Source: Amoeboaphelidium protococcarum (Eukaryota; Aphelidiomycota; Aphelidea). From it: 64,000 nucleotides of DNA. The stretch covers positions 214,333-278,332 of the forward strand of contig JALECJ010000002.1 of assembly GCA_023515745.1 (NCBI GenBank). The letters run 5' to 3'. Made by a program: the position numbers and the translations under genes. Of the stretch, positions 39,239 to 51,615 are shown piece after piece (position 1 is the stretch's first letter; every line of letters starts with the position of its first letter). The notes under the pieces are model-generated. The model was not told the origin of the DNA and made no database searches. It saw only the letters and a list, made by a program, of their open reading frames with translations.

Positions 39239-42200
39239 ATGCCTACTGCGACTGATTCTGTCAAGAAGAATGTTGTTAATGAATTTCAAGATTTGACTTA
39301 CATCGAGAATGTGACTGATGGATCTGTTGCTGATGCCTTGGTGTCCAGATTCAACCATAATTAGATTTACACTTCTGTTGGTGATCTGATAATATCTTTG
39401 AATCCATTTAAAGAACTGCCTATTTATGATAAAGAGTATATGGAAAAGTATATGGGCAAGAATGTTCACTCACTCCCTCCACACATTTACTAGATTGCAG
39501 ATAGTGCTTACAAGTCCATGAGAGATCGGGCGCAGGATCAGTGTGTTCTCATCAGTGGAGTCAGCGGTGCTGGGAAGACTGAGGCGAGTAAGATTATTAT
39601 GAAGTACATGGCCCATGTGTCTGTTAATAAGAAGACTGCCGGGACTGTGAGTAACCATATCCTATCTGCTAATCCGTGTCTTGAAGCTTTTGGTAATGCC
39701 AAGACTGCCTCTAATGGTAATTCTTCTAGATTTGGAAAGTATATGGATTTGCAGTTCAATTATAAAGGTGAGCCTGTTGGTGGAAAGATTTCTTGTTATC
39801 TCCTGGAAAAGTCTCGTGTTGTTCATCAGTCTGAGGGTGAACGTTCATTTCATATCTTTTATTAACTGGTTGCATGCAAAGATGAATCAGTAAAGAGTAT
39901 TACCAAGTTATCAGGCAGCATCACTGACTATAAAATGCTATCAAAGCACTTGACTGAATCGTCGTCTTTAAATGACTCTCTATTGAAGGATAATGAGGAT
40001 TTTATAAAGACCAAAGCGGCGTTGGATGAACTTGGCTTGTCTGATGTAGAGTATCGTTCTCTCTTTGAATGTGTTGCCGCTGTGCTTCACTTGGGAAATG
40101 TATAATATGATGTCCTGAATACAGACGGTGGCTAGGCTGAAGTTGTCATTTCTGATGAGTAATCAAAGTAAGCCCTGAATCTATGTGCTGAAATACTTGG
40201 CGTAGAAGGTCAGGTACTACAAACTGCTCTTATGAAGAGAGTGGTGAAAGATGCGAAAAAGAGTGGACAAGATATGGTGGTGAGTCTCAGCTTGCAGCAG
40301 TGTATAAGTTAGAGAGTTGCTTTTACTAAGACTTTATATGGTAGAGTATTCGATTGGCTTGTTGCTCGCATCAACTCTATAATATCCGTGCCTCATGAGA
40401 AGAATATGAATTACATTGGTGTGCTGGATCTTGCCGGATTTGAGGTGTTGAATCGTAATGGCTTTGAGTAGTTATGCATCAACTATTGTAATGAGAAGCT
40501 GCATTAGTTATTTATTGATCTCACCATTGTGCAAGAGTAGAATGATTATAAGTAGGAGGGAATAGCATGGTAAGAGGTGTCCTTCTTCAACAATTTGCCA
40601 GTGTGTGAACTGATCGAGTCAAAGTAGAAGAGCATGTTTACTACTCTGAATGAGGAATGCGTAAGACCTGGAGATGTATCGGATGCCACGCTGTTGGATA
40701 AATTCAATTCTGCTTTCGGTAGTAATCAGTTCTTTGACAGTAGGGAGAAATCCAAATCTGACAAGACTTTAGAAGTTGATCAATTTAGAATTACACATTA
40801 TGCTGGTGTTGTGACTTATACTGTGAAAGGTTTCCTGGAGAAGAATTCTGACAAGCTTTATAGGGATGTCCTGTTTGTTCTCAACACTTCAAGTAAAGCT
40901 TTCGTTCGTGATCTATTTCCAGAGAGTGAGCGTTTGGATAACACTAAAAAGTCTGAAACTTTATGTGTTTAGTTTAGATATTAGATCAACTCGCTATTGG
41001 ATAATATCAAGTAAAAGACGCCTCACTACCTTCGATGCCTGCTGTCTAATAGTTCCCAGTAGCCTGATGTGTGTGACGTTGAATTGTTAACTAGTTAAAT
41101 CAAGTAAATCGGCCTGGTATAGACGGTCTAGATTCGCAAAGTTGGATACATTTTCAGATAGAGATTAGAGGTTTTCCTTAACAAGTACAAGAGCTTGAAT
41201 GATAAGACTTGGCCCACATACAACGGGGAAGTTAGAGATGGTGTTTTACTTTTACTGAAGGATCTTATTCCCGCGAATTAGTATGTTGTTGGTAAGACCA
41301 AGCTGTTCATCAAGTCTCCAGTGTGTTTGCAAAGACTCGATAAGCTACTAGCTAATAAGAATCACGTATTTGCTGATATTATCAGGCGTCGCTGGTTATC
41401 TCATCGCTAGAGAGTCATCTATTTAAAGTAGAGATAGGCCGCCACTAAGATTGCTGCCACTTATAAGATGCATCGATAGAAGCGAAAATATCGAAAAGAT
41501 TTGAAGGATATGAAGATTGTTAGTCGTACAATTAAAGGCCACATTGCGCGTAAGAAGTACATTTAAAATAAGCAGAAGAAGAATAAAAAGCATGCCGTTA
41601 CAGTCATTTAAAGATTCTGGAAATTGAGATTGCTGCAGTTCTTCATCAAAGGCCCTGTCCGTTTAGCTGTTATAGAAGCAGGAGATCATTGGCGGTATAT
41701 TCAATGGCCGTCTAACACTAAGTCTCTTAAATCAGCTAGTGATGCTCTAAAACACTTTTACCGGGTGGTCAAAGCGCGTGAATACCGCAGAAATCTAGGC
41801 GAGGAAATGAATGATATTCTGGAGTGGAAGTTTCATGCTTAAAGTCATCTCAATGCAAAAGCTGGATTCAAGACGACTGCGCTCACCTGTTTTCCAGCTG
41901 ATGAAGCTGGATTGTATTAGATGAAGAAATGGCAAACTCATGAATTACATTCATCTGGCTTCATGTGTGCGTATAAAGTCGCCAAGCATAATCGCTCTAA
42001 TCCAGTGACTACATCCGATCGTATATTATTGGTGAACACGTCAGAGATTGTTGTACTTGAGACTGATTCCCTGAAGATTAAAGAGAAATTTTAGTTAAAG
42101 GATTTGAAATTCGTCTATATGAGCCCTCTGAGTGATTGTTTCGTAGTTTTGATTGCGGATACTAAATCTCCTAATTACAATGGCGATTTGGCTCTGAGTT

Positions 42201-42436
42201 GCAGATCAATGCTCAGTGCTATCGGTCTAGGATCGCGAATAACAATGCTGGCCAGGCGGTATTAAAGTACTCCACTCCCGCTGTCACTAGTCGAAAGTTG
42301 TGACGTGAACTTTTCAGCGACACCCAAAGAGGCTTAGCGGCGGTTCAAGTTTGTCAGTGACAAGTCAGTCAAAGGCGTCAAGCTGGAGTCTAAAGGCAAG
42401 GAGATTTTTGTAAAAGTTGAACCAAGAGTGAACTGA
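39239..42436 (+). CDS. Class I myosin heavy chain
   Basis: Single exon, 1065 residues. Motor motifs: [12 protein letters not shown] (P-loop, about residue 106; the usual first residues are GES), [11 protein letters not shown] (switch I), [14 protein letters not shown] (switch II, Ala instead of the usual Ile/Tyr), [15 protein letters not shown] and the actin-binding-region [15 protein letters not shown]-type helices rich in Lys and Arg follow (about residues 720-800), then a basic TH1 lipid-binding tail ending [18 protein letters not shown]. There is no SH3 domain, so this is a short-tailed myosin I linking membranes to actin. The absence of introns is notable for this length. Confidence 0.93.
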
Positions 42437-42821
42437 TATTAGAAGTGAATACTTTAAACTGCTCTTATATTAAAGATACGTTATTTTGTTTTTTGGATTA
42501 CAGTAGATTTGTTTAGATTCTATTTTCATACCGCGATACTAACTCACATTCAGGCTGAGACGACAAAGTGGCACAGTATACTATTTAGTCATCCGCTCAT
42601 AATTGCAATCGTGAAATTATGAGTTCATAGTTGCCATGTTGCCGTAATCCTCAGACGTAGTGCACGATGATCAACAATGAATAATAAGCTTTCAAACAAC
42701 AAACTTGGCACATTCTCTTGCTCTATTATCGTCATTAAAACACTCAATACAATCATCGCCGCTTTAGTAAAATTGCTATAAAGGAGATCGTCATCGTAAA
42801 ACGACAACAATAACAATAATA
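42437..42821. other. 385-bp spacer before the kinase gene
   Basis: AT-rich, with no gene recognised on either strand; the 63-codon minus-strand frame at 42625-42816 shows no family features. Presumed promoter of the downstream kinase. Confidence 0.35.
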
Positions 42822-44324
<1,503 letters not shown>

Positions 44325-44777
44325 TGATGATGAGAATGTTATGCTAAGATAGACGTGATTTCTTTTTGTACAATGATTATTGTCTCTTTTTAGTGTCTCA
44401 CCACTACCTATTTGAGTCGAACTTGTACCAATTTAACGATCAATAAGTTGTTTGAGTATTGAGAGATGAGAAATGCTGATCAAACTTGGAACGGTATTGA
44501 CTAGAGAACTTTCTGACACGATGATAGATTATTGCAACTTGTACATGTGTTCTAGATACAGGATAGAAAGTCTTTAGGCATAGTTCTTTAATGCAAATGT
44601 TATAAATGCAATTCTTCTTCTATTATCAACCAGCCTTTAATTGGTCCTCACCCCTGAAGTTATTCATCCAATCTTGATCAAACTGATGATTTGTTCAGGC
44701 CTGAAACTTGCTAATGCTGTTTTTTCTAAACTTACTATTTGTTCATACAGTAGAATAACAGCCGATAATCCATTATA
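44325..44777. other. 453-bp spacer with an unassigned open frame
   Basis: An 86-codon plus-strand frame from about 44519 (MIDYCNLYMCSRYRIES...) runs to a TGA overlapping the start region of the next gene. It is hydrophobic in its middle (NAILLLLSTSLQLVL). I recognise no family and cannot exclude chance. Confidence 0.25.
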
Positions 44778-45692
44778 ATGATTAGGTAGCTTGGATTTGA
44801 TATAATTGCAATGGAGATCTTACCATGTCTAAATGAAAGTGATGTATTCAATTTCGCAATGACCTGTAAAGAGATGCATGCCGTCGTTAAAGATGATTAC
44901 AGCTGGTAGCTTCTGTGTAAGAGACGATTTAGTAACTTTAAATTGGAGGATGGTGAGTCTTATGTTGAAGCTTATAAGCGGCTGTGTTGTCGATTAATTT
45001 CATTCACCACCTTCAATATCACATGGCTCGATGGACGGTATTGGGACATTGTGGATGCTGATGTGGAGGATTCCCTGTTCCGCAAGGTGGCTGATTTAAG
45101 TATGGTTTGCTGGTTTGATGTGCGTAAAACTATATAATCAGTTGCATAAGGGGACTATTAGGTGATTTATAGATTGAAATTGGACTCTTAAGCGAGATCT
45201 TTTCAATAGTGCACATTCAGTGCGATTCCACTTAAGCCTGCTGATTCAATTACAGTCGATGCGATTGCGTCCGGTTTTAATGCCGATTAACAAGCGTTGG
45301 TTGATGACATGGAGAACGCATCCATTTTACAAACTAGTTCTGTATTTTCAGAGATTGAAGACTGTGGATACTAGTTGATCAGTAATATGCAAGATGTACT
45401 TCGAGTGTCATTACCGTTTCAGGACGTGAAAATTGAGCTTATTGACCATAGCGGCCTGTGGAAAGGACCAATGGCTCTAGATTGCGTGTACTTGCATCGT
45501 GTTCGTGATGGAAAGCTTCTAGATAGTAAGGAGGATTTGTATGCTGCATTCGAAAACTATCAACGCAAGGTAATTCCTGACGCAGATTAAATTTTACCAT
45601 CGTAACGTCAAGAATCTTCTCCGCTGACTGTCGCAGATTAAACTCTGGCCCCTAATGATAGTGAAGAATAGCCAAGATGCTTGATTACTTGA
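44778..45692 (+). CDS. F-box-like protein
   Basis: Single exon, 304 residues from ATG at 44778; a later ATG at 44811 would cut the domain. The N-terminus MIRQLGFDIIAMEILPCLNE with SDVFNFAMTCKEMHAVVKDD and WQLLCKRRF has the helix pattern of an F-box, which recruits SKP1 and cullin-1 ubiquitin ligase. The remaining about 240 residues contain YWDIVDADVEDSLFRKVADL and VIYRLKLDSQARSFQ, which may form a beta-sandwich substrate-binding domain, but I do not recognise it. Function beyond a likely ubiquitin-ligase adaptor role is not supported. Confidence 0.6.
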
Positions 45693-45926
45693 CCAATTAA
45701 ATCACCATGCTATAATGAATGAAAAATTGATTTACTTGTACGGTACCTTTTGTTATACTCAGTGCGTCTTCAAATCACACCGGGAACGGGTACGCTCTCT
45801 TTCTGTTTCACTTTGAAACTCAATTTATTCTGCAGAGTATCTCTCTCTTCCACACTGTGTACGTTATATCACAAAGCAGTTTGAGTGTGGTCTATTTATA
45901 ATCTTTATAGACAAGTAGTAATTGTC

Positions 45927-46364
45927 ATGATGAATCTGTAAACTCCTGCTAAAGCTTTTGGTGCTTAAAGTATACCGTCTAAACGGTACACAAAGAAAGA
46001 GTTAGACTGCATATTAGCCAATTTAGAAATTGAGTACAAGAGCAAATTGTCTCAACTTCAAATGTAGTATGATATGATAGAAAGAGAGATAAAATGTCTC
46101 CTAGACAGTGAATACTCAGCTCTGAGCCATGATGCACTGAAAATGAATATTATTGAGTATTTGAAGCAATAAAAGAGTGACGATAATGCAACAGACGTAG
46201 GAGAATAGTTAGCGAAGAGCAAGGCGTAGACGCAAGAAATTGAAATTGAAATTATGGTCAAAGGTGAAAAAGTAAAACGCGATCAAATCAGACATTTAGA
46301 CTCTAATGCGAAGGCTGCCATCAAAGTTTAATTGATTGAAGTCTTGGAAATTCTTAATGAATGA
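45927..46364 (+). CDS. Small coiled-coil protein, possibly borealin/Nbl1-like
   Basis: Single exon, 145 residues starting with two ATGs; the first is taken. After SKRYTKKELDCILANLEIEY comes a long amphipathic helix (KLSQLQMQYDMIEREIKCL) and then SEYSALSHDALKMNIIEYL. This resembles the borealin N-terminus, which bundles with INCENP and survivin in the chromosomal passenger complex, where a similar helix is followed by a short motif IP/LPxALRxM. A second helical segment follows. The resemblance is general and other coiled-coil proteins remain possible. The gene ends 28 bp before the convergent UPF0390 gene. Confidence 0.45.
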
Positions 46365-46391
46365 ACGTACTCGTGTTTATATTTCATAAAG

Positions 46392-46826
46392 TCATTTCTT
46401 GTTCATCTTCTTAATTAGAAGTGATGTGCTCTAGCCTGAAGATACTTGAGGATCTTTCTTGATCACACTCAATCTGCCAATCTGATGCGATTTCGACGCC
46501 AGAGAGGATTCAATATGCCGTCCTATAGCTGCTGATAATTTCTACAGGGATTGCAATAATAAAAATATGATTACCAATTGCTATCGTATAGTGGCTCTTT
46601 ATCTAAAATTACCTTTTAAGTTTTTTGCTTCTTTATCAACATAGGCTTTTTCGGATTGATTACAAGGCCTACAACAATTCATCATCTAAATCAGAATTAC
46701 AATTCAACGTCGATCTATCGATAACATACCAACTGATGGCTTCTTCTACTAAGACTATTTCTGCTTTTACTTTTAATAATTCTGTCCATTAAAAGACTTC
46801 TTTTTAACAAATGATCCTTACGCCAT
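46392..46826 (-). CDS. UPF0390 family small basic protein (DUF2462)
   Basis: Exons 46730-46826, 46613-46668 and 46392-46541 give 100 residues. Introns are 61 and 71 bp, ending TTGTAG and CTGTAG. The start MAQGSFVKKK and the core LVINPKKPMLIKKQKTQKKL followed by SAAIGRHIE match the UPF0390 / Leydig-cell-tumour 10-kDa family (MAQGxxKxK...IAPKK...). The protein is very Lys- and Gln-rich, and most Gln codons in exon 1 are TAA or TAG. The function of the family is not established; its charge suggests a nucleolar or nucleic-acid role. The gene is divergent from YjbQ, 84 bp apart. Confidence 0.7.
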
Positions 46827-46910
46827 TTTAGATGTGAAATTTACGCGTTTTTCCACTAAAAAAGGTAATTAACTCATTCCATCAATCTTAACAAACTTTT
46901 GCGATAGAGG

Positions 46911-47348
46911 ATGACTTGGATTTAGAGAACTATAACCATAAAAGGGAAATCGCAGGGGTGTCATTTAATTACAGACTCGGTTACTTCTTAGGTACCGGAA
47001 CTAAAACGCATCAAGGTTGGCATGGCGCATCTGTTTCTGCAACATACATCTGCATCGCTCACTCTTAATGAAAACGCCGATCCTGACGTTCGAGCTGATA
47101 TGGATAGAGTTTTGAAGCATATTGTGCCCGCTCCTTCGTAGCAGATCATCAAATATTAGCATTTGGATGAAGGCGACGACGATATGCCTGCTCATGCTAT
47201 GTGCAGCCTGTTGGGAGCTAGCCTGACAATTCCGATCACCGAAGGACGTCTGAACTTGGGCACTTGGCAAGGAATTTGGCTGTGCGACCATCGACAATAA
47301 GCACATACGCGTCGCATTGTCGTCACCCTACAAGGCTAAGAGTATTGA
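46911..47348 (+). CDS. YjbQ/UPF0047 family protein
   Basis: Single exon, 145 residues, full length for the family. It begins [20 protein letters not shown], with the conserved GCHLITD, then [20 protein letters not shown] with the family His and Asn, and [20 protein letters not shown]. The family forms trimers with a metal site of clustered histidines. Some members have weak thiamin-phosphate synthase activity, but the physiological role is unclear. The frame upstream, opening at an ATG at 46739, stops at TGA and is not part of the protein. Confidence 0.88.
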
Positions 47349-47495
47349 ATTATTTAATTATTGGAGTTTGTACTTTAACTGTCGCGTAATTCTGATGTTG
47401 ACGCTTCAATCAGCAGACTTGTTTATAGACAAACAAAATTTAAATTGATTAAAAGAGGATTTATTCATTGCGAGAGTATTTCATATTAGATGTGA

Positions 47496-47798
47496 TCAGT
47501 TGTAACTCATGTCCTTCTTCACGTTACCTTGTTCGCGCTGCAGCTTACCCTCAGCCTCGGTAGAGTCGTTGGTCAGACCGCCGAAAGTCTGCTTAGCACC
47601 TCCGACAACCTGGTCCTTGACACCATCAGCATACTGCTTGTTCTGTGCAGCCTTGTACTCAGCATGGCCTTCAGTGTTCTACAAGTTACCCTTGGCAGCC
47701 ATCTCGCGGTTTCCGACCAAGTTACCCATGGTCTCCTTGACAGCACCGGCAGCGATGTTAGCGTTAGCGTTCATTCTTGATGGTTCAGTATTAGTCAT
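47496..47798 (-). CDS. CsbD-like stress-response protein, copy 1
   Basis: Single exon, 100 residues, starting MTNTEPSRMNANANIAAGAV. Two CsbD-type repeats are visible: KETMGNLVGNREMAAKGN and VVGGAKQTFGGLTNDSTEAE. CsbD proteins are small, hydrophilic and abundant under stress in bacteria and in many fungi. Only one in-frame TAG is used, and the codons are otherwise biased to AAG, AAC and GGT, suggesting high expression. A related copy lies 540 bp upstream on the same strand. A palindrome, TGACAC-N7-GTGTCA, sits about 125 bp upstream of the start. Confidence 0.8.
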
Positions 47799-48337
47799 TT
47801 TTAGATTTAGTTCAGATTATTATTGTTATTATTCTTATTGATTCTTGTAGAAGGAAGAGATACAAGTTGCCCGTAGATGCGAATTTATAGTGCATGTTGA
47901 ATCATTAGCAACTCCTGACAGTGACACGGCATCGGTGTCATCATTAAGATTCATCCGAAACGAGGGCGATGAATGATGCAGATCACGGGATCAGTGAGAT
48001 TTGGCCTATCCGTAAATTGGGTAGGGATACGTGTGGCTGGTTAGAAACTTGATATTTATTGTAAATGTTTTAGCCTTGATGCACAATTACGCGTCCTTAC
48101 GCAGTACATTCAGTATACTGATACGATATTTAATGTGTATCCCAAATTGTGTTAAACTGAGCTGTGTTGTTGGGTCTTCAATGATGTTTCAGGGGTAATG
48201 TGTGAATACTGTATGTCATGTCATCAGAGTATCTATCGATTCAAGAAGTACTAAGTGAAAGCATAAACTGAATCGAGTAAAAAGTTTCAATTATTCATTA
48301 TCTCAATATTCACAAGCCACTCATTACAGTAGTTCCC
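47799..48337. other. 539-bp spacer between the two CsbD-like genes
   Basis: Promoter of copy 1 and 3' region of copy 2. It holds a T-rich leader next to the copy-1 start and an inverted repeat (given separately). No gene found. Confidence 0.4.
47922..47940. promoter_or_regulatory. Inverted repeat TGACAC-N7-GTGTCA upstream of CsbD copy 1
   Basis: Perfect 6-bp arms with a 7-bp spacer, 124 bp upstream of the CsbD copy-1 start. The position and symmetry suit a binding site for a dimeric regulator. This is inference from position alone. Confidence 0.35.
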
Positions 48338-48742
48338 TCAGAACTCAGACATCTTCTGCTTGCTTTCACCAATCGTTTGATCAAAGCGACCTTCATCAGA
48401 TGCAGTACCAATGTTTGAGGAGTCAGTCAAACCAGAGGAACCCAGGCCAGTAGAGCCTAAGCCAGAACTGTCATTACCAGTCAGAGGCGCGTTGCTCTCA
48501 GTCCAGTCGTTGCGGTTCTCAGAGATGCCAGTGAACTCTTCAGCTTTGCCCTTCCATTCTTGACCCTTGCCTTCAGCATACTGCTAGTTCTATACAGCCT
48601 CGTACTCAGCCTCACCTTCCAGTCTTTGCGCTGCTCCAGACTTTGCCATATCTTCTGCACCCATTAAATTACCCAGGCCTTCTTTAGCCTTGCCCATATA
48701 GATATCCTTGGTAGCGTTCACGCGAGATGGTTCTCCAGACAT
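48338..48742 (-). CDS. CsbD-like stress-response protein, copy 2
   Basis: Single exon, 134 residues, starting MSGEPSRVNATKDIYMGKAK. The first repeat KEGLGNLMGAEDMAKSG aligns with copy 1, and AEYEAVQNQQYAEGKG parallels AEYKAAQNKQYADGVK there, so the two genes are tandem paralogues. After a second repeat (WKGKAEEFTGISENRNDW) comes a Gly/Ser/Thr-rich stretch and a C-terminal part FDQTIGESKQKMSEF not found in copy 1. Probably a hydrophilic stress protein. Confidence 0.78.
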
Positions 48743-49265
48743 TGTTAATCTTGTTATCGTTATTCAGGTATGTAAAAAACTCAATATTATAAACTATTTG
48801 ACACAGAATATATTTGTAAGTAGAAGAGAAGAGGATGTGTCAGTATTACGCCTCTTTTAAGCAGTTCCATATTGATTCACACACGCCATCATGTAAACAA
48901 AGCAATCACTCAAACAGTGCAGTCATTCACACGGTATTCATCACTTATCACGCAAACAATGGATATCTAGCTCTACGCGTTCCTACGCTCAAAACCATAT
49001 TGTGCAGTCCTCAGCAAGAAGTGGCCAGCTGACTCTATTATTTATGTGGCTGTGATCCTCAAAGTTAAGTGCTTCGTTTCGTTCTCTCTCTATCAAATAC
49101 TCAACGGCCACCTTTACAAACCTTTTCTTTACCAAGCCAAGACTAGTTTGCTTAACGAACGATATATACTTTAGACACACCATATTAAACGTTAATTCAT
49201 TGATTTGATTAGCAATTTGTCGAAATTCTATTGTATTATTATGTTTTAACAAATTGACAGCCAAA
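48743..49265. other. 523-bp spacer upstream of CsbD copy 2
   Basis: AT-rich with C/A-rich parts (48835-48960) typical of promoters in this window. No gene recognised on either strand. Confidence 0.35.
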
Positions 49266-50184
49266 ATGTCTTAAAGTTTGAAGTCCTAGATTGAGGCATT
49301 GTCTAATTTAGTTGTCGATCTATGCATGGTCGATTCACTGACCAGGCAATAAACGGACGTTAAAACTGGAAGACAATATAGCTGAGTTCTCCACCCTGCT
49401 ACAGTCTTACAAGGCAACTGCTGTTTACCTGAAACGAGCGGTCAAGCACTTGATCCCTGATCAAGATGACTTAGAGCTGATGCTGTAGGTGCTGCGTTTA
49501 CTGAAGGATCAATCCTTGCCAACTGAATGAGAGAGTTTATGTCAAGACCTTAATGATTCTATCCAAAAAGTCCATAACGCGTCTAATAATGCCAGTGCTG
49601 CTTCCACTGCCACTACTTTGTAATCTATTGTTCCAATTTCAGGTCCAAGTCCTAACCCACTTAGTCAATTCTAAAATAGCAGTCCTTTGTCCAGTAAGAT
49701 CAAGCCAAGCCGCGAAATGGTCAAGTGCAAGTTTAATTGCAACTTGGATGAATGGGTTGATTTTATTGATGCTTTCAAGGTTGATTGCAAGCAACTCGGA
49801 CTGGTGGATGCTGAAAAGGCTGATGTGTTCTGGAGACAGCTGTCTGATCATAGTCATGAGAGGATCTTCTTTTCCTACCTACGTGGTATTGATCCGGAGT
49901 AGAAGTTTGACTCCTTGCTGCAATCGCTGACCAAATTGAAGGTCGCTGATGTCAATGATGACTACTGGGAAGACCAGATAGCCAAATTAAAACCTCAGTA
50001 GGAGAACGAGATGGTGAGTGTTTTTGCTGCGCGCTATCTAAGACTATCCCATCACTACGAAGCTGTTTTGGGAGGCTTGCCTCCGTTGAGACATTTCAAA
50101 AGCAAGCTGAAGTAGAATATTAAGGATCAATTAGTTGGTTCAACTAATGTGGAGACTTCGACAAGCTGCTCCTGCAATCAATGA
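49266..50184 (+). pseudogene. Gag-like retroelement remnant
   Basis: A short coiled-coil N-terminal frame (MSQSLKSQIEALSNLV) from 49266 shifts by +1 near 49345. The shifted frame contains YKATAVYLKRAVKHLIPDQD and meets an in-frame TGA at 49528, then continues in the same frame to TGA at 50182. The last part resembles a retrotransposon capsid domain: NLDEWVDFIDAFKVDCKQLG, YWEDQIAKLKPQQENEM, then VSVFAARYLRLSHHYEA and KSKLKQNIKDQLVG. No zinc knuckle, protease or reverse transcriptase was seen and I found no long terminal repeats. The interruptions indicate decay. A host gene derived from Gag that has since died is also possible. Confidence 0.45.
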
Positions 50185-51214
50185 GAATCGAGAGTAATCT
50201 CAGATTGATAAAGCCGCAAAGAGCCATTGATCAGGCACTGCTGACCTAAGCTCAGTTAAGTAATTCCGGCAAGACTTGATGAAGCGTTAACGCGTAAATC
50301 AATAGTTAAAAACTGTTATTGAAAATATTTTAAAAGATTATCGTTTGGTGGATTGCTTCTATGGTCTGAGTGCTGATTACTTTTAAGATTAGCTGAAGAA
50401 GGTCTCTGGCGGCAAGTCGAGATATCACGTCGAAGAGGTGGAGGATGCTGTAGAACTCTGCTTGAGTGAAAAACACTCAAAAGATGCTGATAGGCTGTCT
50501 TAGAAAGTTCTGGGCCGATAGTACCTCTTGGTTGAACCCCTGGTGTTGCAGACGCAAAGAGATACTTAGTGGGTCAATTAGAACGGCATTCAGATGTTTG
50601 ATTTCCGCTCTGAAGACTTGGAGTTTAATGAGTATTAGGCGATATGCTGTCTGTTTCCTTGTTCAACAACTCCCTAGTCTTAAGCTGCAATCAATCATCT
50701 GGCTGTTCATTTATAGCACTAAAGCGTCCGATAGTTAACATGACCGAGGCTGATAGAATGGCGTATTTCAAGGAAGGGCATTTGAACTCTCTGATGCACA
50801 AGGCTTTAGCGACCCGCGTTCATTCATAAGGTCAGTTTAAGTAAGTCCTTTGTGAAGAATGATGAGTGGAAGACCCTGAAGTCGCTTGCTTAGAGAAGGA
50901 AGCAAGAAGATCCTGACAAAGTTCGTGTTCTGATATGGAACTCTGGTGCTGGATTTACTGAATCCTTCGAACTTTTGATGGATGCTTGTGATCACTTTGA
51001 CTATCTATCATTCTTTGACTGGGAGGTTGGCAAGTACGAATTGCATTAGCGATCGCACTTCTTCAGCAGCCCAATATCTAAAGCTATCATATAGTCCATC
51101 CTGGACGTAAATTCGTCGAGAATATCGTCGTATTTCAGCCAATTCTGCACTGTGGAAGAATTTGACAGGACAATAGTAGCTGAAAGTCTTGTCGCCTTTC
51201 GCGATAGAAAGTGA
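50185..51214 (+). other. Open-frame fragments downstream of the Gag-like remnant
   Basis: Three plus-strand frames follow each other with shifts between them: about 50270-50743 (with DYRLVDCFYGLSADYFQDQL), 50731-50862 (MTEADRMAYFKEGHLNSLMH) and about 50841-51214 (RVLIWNSGAGFTESFELLMD). Each looks coding-like in composition, including TAR codons, but none matches a family I recognise. They may be later parts of the same decayed element or of a broken host gene. Confidence 0.35.
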
Positions 51215-51615
51215 TAATTCTATGATGTGAACGAATAATATAAATGAAACAATAACTTTCCTTCGGATTTGTATGTTTATCGGTATGTGTTTTCAATATT
51301 GTGGTGTCATCACTGGTGTGCTTACTCGCTTTTTCATCTAGCAAATCTGGAATAAACAAAGCGTGTCACTCACTTCACTTCAGTCCAACTCATACAGCAC
51401 GTATTCATCGCTCAGATATTAACAATTAACTGAAGCGCCTCGATTAATGTTCAAAAATTCATATGGCCTTATTAAAATAGAATTTAAAGTTCGTATTCCA
51501 ATCCGCCATTGTATTTGTGTATATTGAATCTCTCTGTGTTATCGGCGCTTTTCTCTTTTCATCCAACGCCGCTCAACGTTCTACTCGGTGCAAATTCTAG
51601 TCTATCAAAACTCTG
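51215..51615. other. 401-bp spacer before lunapark
   Basis: AT-rich; no gene or repeat recognised. Presumed lunapark promoter. Confidence 0.35.

Noticed and set aside
46739..46840. Plus-strand ATG frame (MASSTKTISAFTF) as an upstream start for YjbQ
   Set aside because: It ends at TGA, lies antisense to UPF0390 exon 1, and YjbQ is already full length from 46911.
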